Source of the DNA: Paenibacillus roseus
GTDB taxonomy: Bacteria; Bacillota; Bacilli; Paenibacillales; Paenibacillaceae
Assembly (NCBI RefSeq): GCF_016424485.1
Contig: NZ_JAELUP010000037.1
Location: 1-64,000, forward strand
Reading direction: 5' to 3'
Length of the DNA: 64,000 bases
The notes under the pieces were generated by a model. It was not told the origin of the DNA. It saw only the letters and a program-made list of their open reading frames with translations, and ran no database searches. Each line of letters starts with the position of its first letter. Within the stretch, counting starts at the first letter, position 1. Below, piece by piece: positions 16,504 to 24,043 of this stretch. Position numbers and translations under genes: made by a program.

Positions 16504-17172
16504 TCACTTAATTAATTCATTTGATATGTATTCCATTTCATTCATCATCTCGTGGACTTCGTTGTAACTTAAGAATTTATCAATTGATTTAAAACCTTCA
16601 TTAGTTATCCAGATAGGAATTGTATTTACCTCATCTATCTCTCCTTTACTTACTGTGCCATCATAATGTTTTGAAATATTATATAGCTTATTCAGTCGAT
16701 CTAAAGAAGAATTATCATTAGAATTAAACAACTTAATTCCTGTTAGCCTTTGACCAAACATGTAAGCCTGATACAAATGAGATAAAGCAATCTCAAAGCA
16801 TACAACAGCAGAAAAGTATCTCGATATACCCCTCTTATCACCAAGTAAATACTCGTCGAGTTGACTACTACCAAGGTTATATTGATGAAATGAAGATTCA
16901 ACTCGTCTCAATAGGTTCATTATTAATAATCTTTTGGGCTCTTCAAATTTATAACGAAAAGCTGAATTTAAGATAAATGCATTTACCCATTTACTTGATA
17001 TTTCTCGCTTTCCAGTATTATTACTGCTTAGGCTGGAGAGATCAAAAGAAACAAATTTATCTAAAAAATAATTCGATGGTTGAAGTTCCAAGACTCTCAC
17101 TCCTGTTTTTAAATTTTCAGCAATTGCACATAACTTCTGATTAGCCATACCTCTATGTAAATTATCTTCCAT
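16504..17172 (-). CDS. Uncharacterised protein, possibly a cassette-borne defence or nucleic-acid-related gene
   Basis: About 222 residues, helix-rich, without signal peptide or membrane segment. Blocks such as FRYKFEEPKRLLIMNLLRRV, RYFSAVVCFEIALSHLYQAY and LNKLYNISKHYDGTVSKGEI recall helical HEPN-type proteins, but the R-x4-6-H motif is not present in usual form, so no family is claimed. The start is uncertain: ATG 17170-17172 and the GTG before it have no SD and lie about 10 bases from an rlmH-tail repeat arm, so the 5' end may have been cut by recombination. It is the only gene between the 17.2-kb and 16.2-kb sites. Base composition is AT-rich relative to the core genes. Confidence 0.6.
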   Translation of the reverse strand: MEDNLHRGMANQKLCAIAENLKTGVRVLELQPSNYFLDKFVSFDLSSLSSNNTGKREISSKWVNAFILNSAFRYKFEEPKRLLIMNLLRRVESSFHQYNLGSSQLDEYLLGDKRGISRYFSAVVCFEIALSHLYQAYMFGQRLTGIKLFNSNDNSSLDRLNKLYNISKHYDGTVSKGEIDEVNTIPIWITNEGFKSIDKFLSYNEVHEMMNEMEYISNELIK

Positions 17173-17182
17173 CACAACGGTC

Positions 17183-17332
17183 AGAAACAGGGCGAATATA
17201 TGGCGACACGAACTATTTCATCAATTTTCGCCGTCACTTATGGCAATGTTCCTCGGATTAATATAATCGCCCGATACACCTGCTCCGGTAGAGCACATGC
17301 ATCAGTTGGTGCGGACGGGTCTGCGGCCGAAG
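17183..17332 (-). repeat. rlmH-tail att-like site at 17.2 kb with extended homology on both sides
   Basis: The core TTTTCGCCGTCACTTATGGC (17225-17244) is almost identical to the native rlmH end. On the element side AAACAGGGCGAATATATGGC matches AACAGGGCAAATATATGGCG beside native rlmH (about 19198-19217). On the other side ATAATCGCCCGATACACCTG, CTCCGGTAGAGCACATGCAT and GGTCTGCGGCCGAAGG follow the rlmH 3' coding sequence. So about 150 bp of the rlmH/element junction is duplicated here. It bounds the reverse-transcriptase module. Confidence 0.8.
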
Positions 17333-17483
17333 GAGAGGGGCTCGTTGGCATAGACATGGTTATTATTCCAAAGACCATAGCCTTGCATCAGTTGCATCTC
17401 AAGATGATTCCATTTAGAAGATAGTCCATATTGACGGCTTAAAGCTCACTTTGAGAAGGAGCCCTAGCCCATATGTAACAAAG

Positions 17484-17517
17484 CAACAAAAGGGCTTTCC
17501 TTTCTCCGGAAAGTCCC
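17484..17517 (-). terminator. Terminator of the reverse-transcriptase gene
   Basis: Minus strand GGGACTTTCC-7-GGAAAGCCC (one mismatch) followed by TTTTGTTG, 13 bases after the stop of the RT gene. Confidence 0.7.
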
Positions 17518-17530
17518 TACTCAAGCAAAA

Positions 17531-19099
17531 TCACGCAAAGCGGTTTTCGATTGCCCACTTTGTAATTGCTTTATCTAAAATATCAAGACGTGGGATCGAC
17601 CTATACCAATGTTGTGCTTGATCTCCGGGCAAACAACTCGCACCTGCTAGAAATGCTCTTTTTATCCATGGGGTAAGTTCCGATACATTACGTCTTCTTG
17701 AACGGAACCAATGATCCAGTCCAGCGCGACCTATTGCTAAAATAAGCTCCCTTTGGCAATATTGATCGGTTAGTTCTGTGAATAACCTCGTGAACCGTTC
17801 ATTGTTATTCCATTCATTATTGTAGGTAAATGTACTAAGTATCCAAATCCTATTATATTCTAAATGACCGACTATTGAATCTGTGCAAAGGTTCAGGAGT
17901 TCCGCTCCAATTCTATTCTTGGTATAAGCATCAATATCGATAGTCTGGAAATACACCATTACTTCCTTTAGAACCGGATACAACTTATTAATATTACGTA
18001 ACAGACAATCGACACTGTCGGGACTTCCAATCTGCGTAAGGCGCTTCAAAAGGAATTTCACAAGAGAAATATCAATGTCTTCGGCTTCCTCCAGATGACT
18101 CTCTAAAATTCCCTCTAGATTCAAACGTTTAATTTGTTCTTGAACATCAGCACCAAGTTCTTCAAAGTCAAAGGAATCGTATGGATTCAAAATGATAACA
18201 TCAGATAGTATTTCATGAAATTGCTCACTTAATCCATTAATCTCTCTATCACGCTCGCTTCCGAGTATCTTACTTTCAAAATTCTCAACTGTCATAACAC
18301 GAGTCTTGTGTTGTTGTAAGGTTAGACCATGGTTCTCAAACAAAAGGTTTGCGAGTATACCTAATGCCCCGAGCGCTTCCTTTTCACTTTTGCAAAAAAT
18401 TCTGAAATCATCTACAAACCGACAGTGCTTTAGTCCCTCACTTATTAAGCCTCGATCAACATCATTCAGTACCAAATCAGCTAAAAGTCGCGATGCCGAT
18501 TGTCCGACCGGAATGCCATAGGAAACACTCCCATTAAGTTGGCTTAAGCATTTTTTCAAGGCTTTTACATGATTAGTCTTCGTGGTTGCTTCTCCAAGTG
18601 CTTGTTCCAATGGATGAGAATAGATACGAGGAAAGAAATCCGCAATATCCGCTACAACAACATATTCGTAGTCACCGGACTGTACTGTATCTGTACAGTG
18701 ATCTTGAAACGCCTGCCAATTAAAATTTGGGTCATACATTCTCCCCTCATTATCGGGGTCAAATCTACTTGAGAAAGCAATATTTTGATCTTTTGGAATC
18801 CTGAAATTCTCAATATCCTGACCAATCTCATAGATAAGTGATGTAAAAATAATTGAATCTAATGGGTCCAACTGGGTAGAGATTCTGAAACCATAGCGAT
18901 GTTTAGGCGTTAATAAACGGCGATACGACCGTAATTCCCAATTCAACAAATTTTGCTGAGTAATTTCAGTCTTTATTTCCGAGTCCCAATAAGCACGTAT
19001 TGCGGCAAACTCAAATGGTAAAGGGAAAATATCAGTATCCCCATATTTCTCTATATGTTTTAATGCCCAGTCGTAAGACCGCTCCTGTAGCTTTAGCAT
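17531..19099 (-). CDS. Reverse transcriptase of the defence-associated (DRT/Abi-like) kind
   Basis: 522 residues. RT motifs: N-terminal YRRLLTPKHRYGFRIS and QLDPLDSIIFTSLIYEIG, motif A VVVADIADFFPRIYSHPLEQ (D151), motif B YGIPVGQSASRLLADLVLND, motif C RFVDDFRIF (D230-D231), then QQHKTRVM. There is no group II maturase domain, no retron msr/msd found beside it and no CRISPR. The C-terminal ~250 residues are helical, repeat-like and acidic, as in many stand-alone RTs of the Abi/DRT 'unknown groups' that give phage resistance. The exact class cannot be set by eye. SD GGGAGG lies 7 bases before ATG 19097-19099. It is the rlmH-adjacent, presumably newest, module and is alone between two rlmH-tail sites. 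Confidence 0.85.
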   Translation of the reverse strand: MLKLQERSYDWALKHIEKYGDTDIFPLPFEFAAIRAYWDSEIKTEITQQNLLNWELRSYRRLLTPKHRYGFRISTQLDPLDSIIFTSLIYEIGQDIENFRIPKDQNIAFSSRFDPDNEGRMYDPNFNWQAFQDHCTDTVQSGDYEYVVVADIADFFPRIYSHPLEQALGEATTKTNHVKALKKCLSQLNGSVSYGIPVGQSASRLLADLVLNDVDRGLISEGLKHCRFVDDFRIFCKSEKEALGALGILANLLFENHGLTLQQHKTRVMTVENFESKILGSERDREINGLSEQFHEILSDVIILNPYDSFDFEELGADVQEQIKRLNLEGILESHLEEAEDIDISLVKFLLKRLTQIGSPDSVDCLLRNINKLYPVLKEVMVYFQTIDIDAYTKNRIGAELLNLCTDSIVGHLEYNRIWILSTFTYNNEWNNNERFTRLFTELTDQYCQRELILAIGRAGLDHWFRSRRRNVSELTPWIKRAFLAGASCLPGDQAQHWYRSIPRLDILDKAITKWAIENRFA

Positions 19100-19187
19100 A
19101 TTACATCCTCCCTTTTACAAGTGGATAATTTCCTTTATATGAACTATTAATATTAAAGGACCCTTTTATTTTTCAATTATTTATTAC

Positions 19188-19264
19188 GACAATTTGGAAC
19201 AGGGCAAATATATGGCGAACTGTATTTTCAATAATTTTTCGCCGTCACTTATGGTACGGTTCCC
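19188..19264 (-). repeat. Junction of native rlmH 3' end with accessory DNA (att-like site A)
   Basis: Bases 19236-19264 hold the end of rlmH (GGGGAACCGTACCATAAGTGA on the minus strand, GEPYHK-stop) plus the CGGCGAAAAATT arm that follows. The next ~50 bases on the element side recur at 17.2 kb. In staphylococci the equivalent bases of rlmH/orfX form attB of SCC. Here this is the junction from which the stacked modules extend leftward. Confidence 0.75.
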
Positions 19265-19724
19265 CCCGATTTATCTTCACCGCCCGATAAATCTGCTCCG
19301 TCAGTACCAGGCGCATGAGCTGATGAGGCAGCGTCATGCGACCAAAGCTCATGCGCTGCTGTGCGCGGCGCATGACCTCATCGGACAGCCCGTGGCTCCC
19401 TCCGATAACAAACACAACATGGCTCGTCCCATAGGTTCCGAGCTGGTCCAGCTCCCTGGCAAGCTCCTCCGAGCTCCATAGCTTGCCATCAATAGCGAGC
19501 GCAACCACATGAGCTTCGCCCTTAATCTGCGACAAAATGCGCTCTCCCTCTCGCGCCTTAACCTGCACGACCTCCGCTTCACTCAGAGAGTCAGGCGCTT
19601 TCTCATCTGCAACCTCAATGATCTCAAATTTGAGATACGGTTTCAGCCTTTTCGCATATTCCGCTATACCGTCAATCAAGTACTTTTCTTTAAGCTTACC
19701 TACACCAATAATCTGAATAAACAT
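19245..19724 (-). CDS. rlmH: 23S rRNA (pseudouridine1915-N3)-methyltransferase RlmH
   Basis: 159 residues, the normal length, starting at ATG 19722-19724 with GGAGG five bases upstream (the GTG 12 bases earlier is not needed). RlmH is a SPOUT enzyme that methylates pseudouridine 1915 of helix 69 in 70S ribosomes. Visible: [16 protein letters not shown] at the start, [34 protein letters not shown] (SAM knot) and the terminal [18 protein letters not shown]. The stop region is the junction with the accessory zone, and the gene itself is intact, so insertions have preserved the reading frame and C-terminus. Confidence 0.96.
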   Translation of the reverse strand: MFIQIIGVGKLKEKYLIDGIAEYAKRLKPYLKFEIIEVADEKAPDSLSEAEVVQVKAREGERILSQIKGEAHVVALAIDGKLWSSEELARELDQLGTYGTSHVVFVIGGSHGLSDEVMRRAQQRMSFGRMTLPHQLMRLVLTEQIYRAVKINRGEPYHK

Positions 19725-20435
19725 GTAACCCTCCACTGTCGCTTCATCACATTTAACCTAACCAGTTACTTACTCTTTCTTCTCTGATCCTCGACCCTGT
19801 AAAAGCTCTTTTCATCCGTTCCTTCCGTCTCCGCCAACAGTGTCAGAATTCTCCTTTTCCAGTGCACATAAAGCTGCTCTGGCGTCTCCAATTATGCGGA
19901 TTCATGATAGGACTGGCCCATGAAAGACCATCCATATTGTATATGTAGTTTAATAGCCCTCATTAGTATTGTCTATTATATATGTAGCTTCATAACCCTC
20001 ATTAATTCCCTTTTCCCTTAGTGTACCACAAGACCCTGGCAGATAAATGAACTCCTTCGCGACGGAGAATTAAATAGGATGCCTATTCATTATCACTAAC
20101 TGCTTCCAAAACAACCGCAGTAAATAATTGCCCTGCCACACATACATCCACAGCCACGTTGCTGCTTGCTTGTTCATCCTTTCCCAACATTCGGCTATAC
20201 TCGTTGAGCTGCTGATCCAACTTCAGAGACTTCGACAGCTGTTAATCTTCATATCCTTTACAAAGAATACAACGAAAAGAAACCTCCGCATTCTGAACTG
20301 TAACCCGCAAGATGGACACTTGAAAAAAAGTGACCTCTTACCGGTTACAGTTCAATTTCGCAGGGTTTCCCGTTTTATACGAATTAAAACCGCCATCTAT
20401 TTCAAAAAGCTCGGCTACTCTCATTCTATGTTTCT
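19725..20435. other. Intergenic region upstream of rlmH, with a short tandem direct repeat
   Basis: About 710 bases without a convincing gene. A 28-base direct repeat (TATATGTAGTTTAATAGCCC... at 19940-19967 and 19979-20006, differing at a few bases) lies in the middle. A 103-codon plus-strand frame at 20128-20439 is not protein-like. No structured RNA was recognised. Confidence 0.45.
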
Positions 20436-21827
20436 TTAGTTCAGCTTATATAGCTCTTGCAACTGCTCAAACACCCGCTTCGTCTGTTCAGGGTCCTTCT
20501 CGTTATAGAAAACATACGAGTCTTTGAGCTTGATTTGAATATAAGGCGGACTTTTGAAAATATACATTCTTGCTTTGCCCAGCTCTTTCAGCTTGAAGTG
20601 GCCGCGGGCAATCTTGTCTGTCCCCTCCCCATTGGTTTTCACTCCGGAAGGCACCTTGTCCACCAGCGATATTTGTTCGATGTCGGTCACATTGAAGTCA
20701 AAGGAGTACATCGGGTAATCGATCTCGATGTTATGCTCTGGCGTTACGGTTAAGACCGGCGGATTTATTTCGGAATTGATCAGCAGAAACGAAACCCCGA
20801 TGACAATCGCAACAACTAACGGCACTGGCCCCCATGCGATCCATTTCCCGGCCAAAGTGCCCGTATTCACCGTTTCACCTATCCCGACCCGTTTAGGGAC
20901 GAAAATCGCTTTATCGTCAGGATTGTGATAGGTTAATCCATTGCTCCAGTATTCGTCGTCGTCCGTGTAAATCGGTTTCCCGTCCAGTTCCAACGTTTCC
21001 TGCTCCAGATGAGCGATTTTACGATAAACGTACAGCACCAGAGCTGCCGGAACTACGCCGAGTGACAAAATGATCGTCAGCCAGATACCAACCGCCGTAT
21101 CGCTGTCGCTCATGATGAACAAACCGATAAGCAGGAAAAGAACGTTCTCCAAAGTCGCCATCATGAACCACAAATATGAGATATACCTGCGCCTGGCCTG
21201 GTTCAAGCCAACGTTCACTTCGCTGTTCGAACTGTACACTTTAGCCTTCATCTTGCGCATCCCAAGTGCAGGGAGCAGACTCACCAGCGTAAAGACGGAA
21301 CTTCCGATCGAGACGCCGAGAAGCGTCGGCTCGTTCACACTCCACAATACCAGGCCGACAGTCATGGCCAGCGGGATCGCGAACAGCCACAACGGAGCGG
21401 ATCGCTGATTTTTCAAATACGCGGCGCGCAGGTCGCTCTGAATAACGCGTTTCGCACCGACGAACCAATCATTTTCCCGTTTTAAAGCCAGCGTCATTCG
21501 AAACGCTTGCCGAAACCAACTGAAGACGGCGGCATAAAAGCTGAAAATCCACACGAAAAAATAAAGCACCTGATAGCCGTTCGCATCATAGAGCAGCACC
21601 ACCGGGATAAATGCTGCGGCCATCCACAATATAATCCGCTTAAGCCGCTTGCCGAACTTCACTTGAACATCTTTGATCTTCTCGTTGTCCATCGCATGAG
21701 GCGGCAATGTAACGGCGAATAGCATGCCGTTGTTATATTTGCCCTGTCCCTTGTAGGTTGCTAGTATGACAATGAAAGAGAGGACGGACACCGCTGACAA
21801 AATCACCGTTGTTAGGATCGGAATCAA
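20436..21827 (-). CDS. Multi-spanning membrane protein with DUF1648/DUF5808-like regions
   Basis: 463 residues. Membrane helices at about 5-23, 66-84, 86-105, 148-166, 170-188, 217-240, 243-265 and 325-345. Between the last two lies YTDDDEYWSNGLTYHNPDDK, the DUF5808 signature, and the C-terminal 110 residues form a soluble beta-rich domain (IEIDYPMYSFDFNVTDIEQI). Such proteins are often encoded directly after YtrA-type GntR regulators in Bacillales, as here (10-base gap), and may act in envelope stress or as antibiotic-responsive membrane proteins. The biochemical role is unknown. Confidence 0.78.
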   Translation of the reverse strand: MIPILTTVILSAVSVLSFIVILATYKGQGKYNNGMLFAVTLPPHAMDNEKIKDVQVKFGKRLKRIILWMAAAFIPVVLLYDANGYQVLYFFVWIFSFYAAVFSWFRQAFRMTLALKRENDWFVGAKRVIQSDLRAAYLKNQRSAPLWLFAIPLAMTVGLVLWSVNEPTLLGVSIGSSVFTLVSLLPALGMRKMKAKVYSSNSEVNVGLNQARRRYISYLWFMMATLENVLFLLIGLFIMSDSDTAVGIWLTIILSLGVVPAALVLYVYRKIAHLEQETLELDGKPIYTDDDEYWSNGLTYHNPDDKAIFVPKRVGIGETVNTGTLAGKWIAWGPVPLVVAIVIGVSFLLINSEINPPVLTVTPEHNIEIDYPMYSFDFNVTDIEQISLVDKVPSGVKTNGEGTDKIARGHFKLKELGKARMYIFKSPPYIQIKLKDSYVFYNEKDPEQTKRVFEQLQELYKLN

Positions 21828-21837
21828 CTCTTTTCTT

Positions 21838-22227
21838 TTAGATATGGGTAGGCCGATACGTCATTTTGGAAAAAATCTGCGTGCACAGCGTTTGGAAACG
21901 AGACTGATCCATCCCTTGAATCGTAGCTTGCGCGATAATCAATTGAAGCTGTTCCTCCAGTTGCGGAGACGGCCCCTGACTATCTTGTATCCGCGGACTC
22001 ACTTTTGCCCCATGCCGCCTGTCGATGACAATGTAGCCCTCCTGCTTGAGCAGCGAATAGGCTTTATTCACCGTCATTGTGTTAATGCCCAAATCCTCAG
22101 CCAACTGGCGGACGGTCGGGAGCTTCTCCTGGGCCGCCAGTTCACCGGTCGCAATTCCGATCACGATCTGGTTGCGCAGCTGTTCATATAGCGGGATTTC
22201 ACTATCTAACTGCAATGAAATAAGCAT
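21838..22227 (-). CDS. GntR-family transcriptional regulator, YtrA subfamily
   Basis: 129 residues: a winged-helix GntR domain (PLYEQLRNQIVIGIATGELA, LPTVRQLAEDLGINTMTVNK, AYSLLKQEGYIVIDRRHGAK) with only a short ~50-residue C-terminal helical tail, which defines the YtrA subfamily. Members repress small operons of membrane or ABC-transporter genes and are released by cell-envelope stress. The next gene on the same strand is the DUF5808-like membrane protein, its likely target. A perfect 9-bp inverted repeat at 22254-22278 over a TATAAT supports autoregulation. Confidence 0.88.
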   Translation of the reverse strand: MLISLQLDSEIPLYEQLRNQIVIGIATGELAAQEKLPTVRQLAEDLGINTMTVNKAYSLLKQEGYIVIDRRHGAKVSPRIQDSQGPSPQLEEQLQLIIAQATIQGMDQSRFQTLCTQIFSKMTYRPTHI

Positions 22228-22253
22228 AATTGCGCTTCACCACCTAAGTAACT

Positions 22254-22278
22254 TTTGTATTACATATTATAATACAAA
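22254..22278 (-). promoter_or_regulatory. Palindromic operator overlapping the -10 of the GntR gene
   Basis: TTTGTATTA-7-TAATACAAA, a perfect 9-bp inverted repeat. The minus-strand TATAAT lies inside it, about 30 bases before the start codon. Size, symmetry and position suit a YtrA-type GntR operator. The -35 is not consensus. Confidence 0.65.
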
Positions 22279-22555
22279 CAATACTTAAAATTTGCAACCC
22301 TACCCTTAAAATTTAACCGTGTACGGATGAAGTTGTAAGCTTAGGCATGTGTGAACCTTCAGCCTCTCTATTGCATGGATTTATGGTGGGAGTCAGAATG
22401 CGCGTTATGAGCAGCCCCTGGGCGCGTCCGCTTAGTGCAAAACGGCATCGCTACTTAAATTATCTAAGGATTATAAAAATTAATCCATTTAGATTCCAAA
22501 TGAACCCCGTTAAGATCAATGGTAACCGCATCAATACTAACGGGCAGGTGAGAAC
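22279..22555. other. Divergent intergenic region before the ABC importer operon
   Basis: Should contain the promoter of the importer operon. No clear -35/-10, cre or riboswitch could be assigned by eye. Confidence 0.35.
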
Positions 22556-24040
22556 ATGAACGAGCTTCTGCGATTGGACGGAATAATGAAAGCGTTCCCG
22601 GGTGTGAAAGCATTGCAGGATGTACAGTTTGATGTAAGAAAAGGAGAAGTCGTTTCTCTTATGGGAGAGAACGGTGCGGGAAAATCAACGCTTATTAAAA
22701 TATTAGCCGGAGTTTACCGGAAGGATGCCGGAACCATTCAATTTGACGGCCAGCGTGTCGAGATTGAATCACCCCTCCATTCTCAAAGTCTCGGTATCAG
22801 TGTCATGTTCCAGGAACTGAATTTACTGCCGAATCTTAGCGTGGCGGAAAATATATTTGCAGGACGGGAAAAAGGGAAGTTTGGCTTATTTGACAAGCTC
22901 GGCACGAAAAAGGAAGCGCTCCGCTATATGAATGAGGTGGGGCTGAATTGCCCGCCGCATACGCTGGTTCGTGAGCTTTCCGTTTCACAAAGACAAATGG
23001 TTGAATTCGCTAAAGCGCTATCCATTCAATCCAGGCTCATTATTTTGGATGAGCCAACCTCTTCTCTGACAGATCGAGAGGCAGAGAAATTATTTGAAAT
23101 CGTAAAAAAGTTGAAAAGAGATGGCGTTTCGATTGTTTTTGTATCCCACAAGTTGAAAGAAGTCCAGATGATATCCGACAGGGTCCATATTTTGAGAGAT
23201 GGTGCTTACGTAGGCTGTCTTGAAAAAGGGGAAATCACAGAGGACAAAATTATTCAATTAATGGTCGGGAGAACGCTGGAGAACATATTTGAGAAAACGC
23301 CTACCGAAATTGGGGATGAAGTACTTGAAGTTAAAGGGTTGCATGTGCCGGGCAAGCTGAAGAACATTAGTTTTTCGGTTCGAAAAGGCGAAATTGTCGG
23401 ATTTGCAGGGCTGGTGGGAGCCGGTCGTACCGAAGTTATGCGCGCTGTTATGGGGGTTGATAAACGCAGCAGCGGCCAGATTTTCATAGAAGGTGAGGAA
23501 GTGCAAATTACGTCGCCAAGCCAGGCTATCCAGCATGGCATCGGTTTAGTGCCGGAGGATCGCAAGCAGCACGGCCTGATTCTTGGACTGAGTGTCAAAA
23601 AAAACATTTCGTTGTCTGCCTTGAAACAGTTGACCCGAGCAGGTATTTTATCCAGATCGGCAGAGGATCAGCTGGCGAATGAATACATTGATAAGCTTCG
23701 TATTAAAACGCCGCATAAAGATCAGAGAGCCGGCAACCTGAGCGGCGGAAATCAACAAAAGATTGTCATTTCCAAATGGTTGGCTACTCATCCACGGGTG
23801 CTTATTTTAGATGAGCCTACGCGAGGCATTGATGTAGGCGCAAAAAAAGAGATCTACACCTTGATGTCCCAATTAGCCCAGCAAGGTGTGGCCATTATTA
23901 TGATTAGCTCCGAGATGCCGGAGATTCTCGGGATGAGTGACCGCATTATCGTGATGCATGAAGGAGAAATAAAAGGAACATTAGACCGGGAGTCTGCAAC
24001 GCAGGAAAAAATATTGGAACTTGCACTTAAGGGGGCGTAA
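22556..24040 (+). CDS. Sugar-type ABC transporter, double ATP-binding protein (RbsA/MglA family)
   Basis: 494 residues with two ABC domains, as usual for RbsA/MglA/XylG. First domain: Walker A GENGAGKSTLIKILAG, signature LSVSQRQMVEFAKAL, Walker B LIILDEPTSSL. Second: degenerate P-loop region FAGLVGAGRTEVMRAVMGV, signature LSGGNQQKIVISKWL, Walker B VLILDEPTRGID. It energises import with the permease that follows 3 bases later and the lipoprotein receptor after that. SD GGCAGGTGAG precedes ATG 22556. The substrate is probably a sugar or related small molecule; family alone does not say which. Confidence 0.93.
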   Translation: MNELLRLDGIMKAFPGVKALQDVQFDVRKGEVVSLMGENGAGKSTLIKILAGVYRKDAGTIQFDGQRVEIESPLHSQSLGISVMFQELNLLPNLSVAENIFAGREKGKFGLFDKLGTKKEALRYMNEVGLNCPPHTLVRELSVSQRQMVEFAKALSIQSRLIILDEPTSSLTDREAEKLFEIVKKLKRDGVSIVFVSHKLKEVQMISDRVHILRDGAYVGCLEKGEITEDKIIQLMVGRTLENIFEKTPTEIGDEVLEVKGLHVPGKLKNISFSVRKGEIVGFAGLVGAGRTEVMRAVMGVDKRSSGQIFIEGEEVQITSPSQAIQHGIGLVPEDRKQHGLILGLSVKKNISLSALKQLTRAGILSRSAEDQLANEYIDKLRIKTPHKDQRAGNLSGGNQQKIVISKWLATHPRVLILDEPTRGIDVGAKKEIYTLMSQLAQQGVAIIMISSEMPEILGMSDRIIVMHEGEIKGTLDRESATQEKILELALKGA

Positions 24041-24043
24041 GCA

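Noticed and set aside
17331..19240. Retron (RT plus msr/msd)
   Set aside because: No inverted-repeat-flanked msr/msd could be found in the short gaps on either side of the RT, and the protein is longer than retron RTs with an extra helical half.
19245..19724. rlmH repeats explained as a simple intrinsic terminator family
   Set aside because: The shared part is the coding end EPYHK-stop, and two copies extend ~90 bp into rlmH coding sequence, which terminators would not do.
20128..20439. 103-codon plus-strand frame upstream of rlmH
   Set aside because: Composition is not protein-like, there is no SD, and it overlaps the DUF5808-type gene end.
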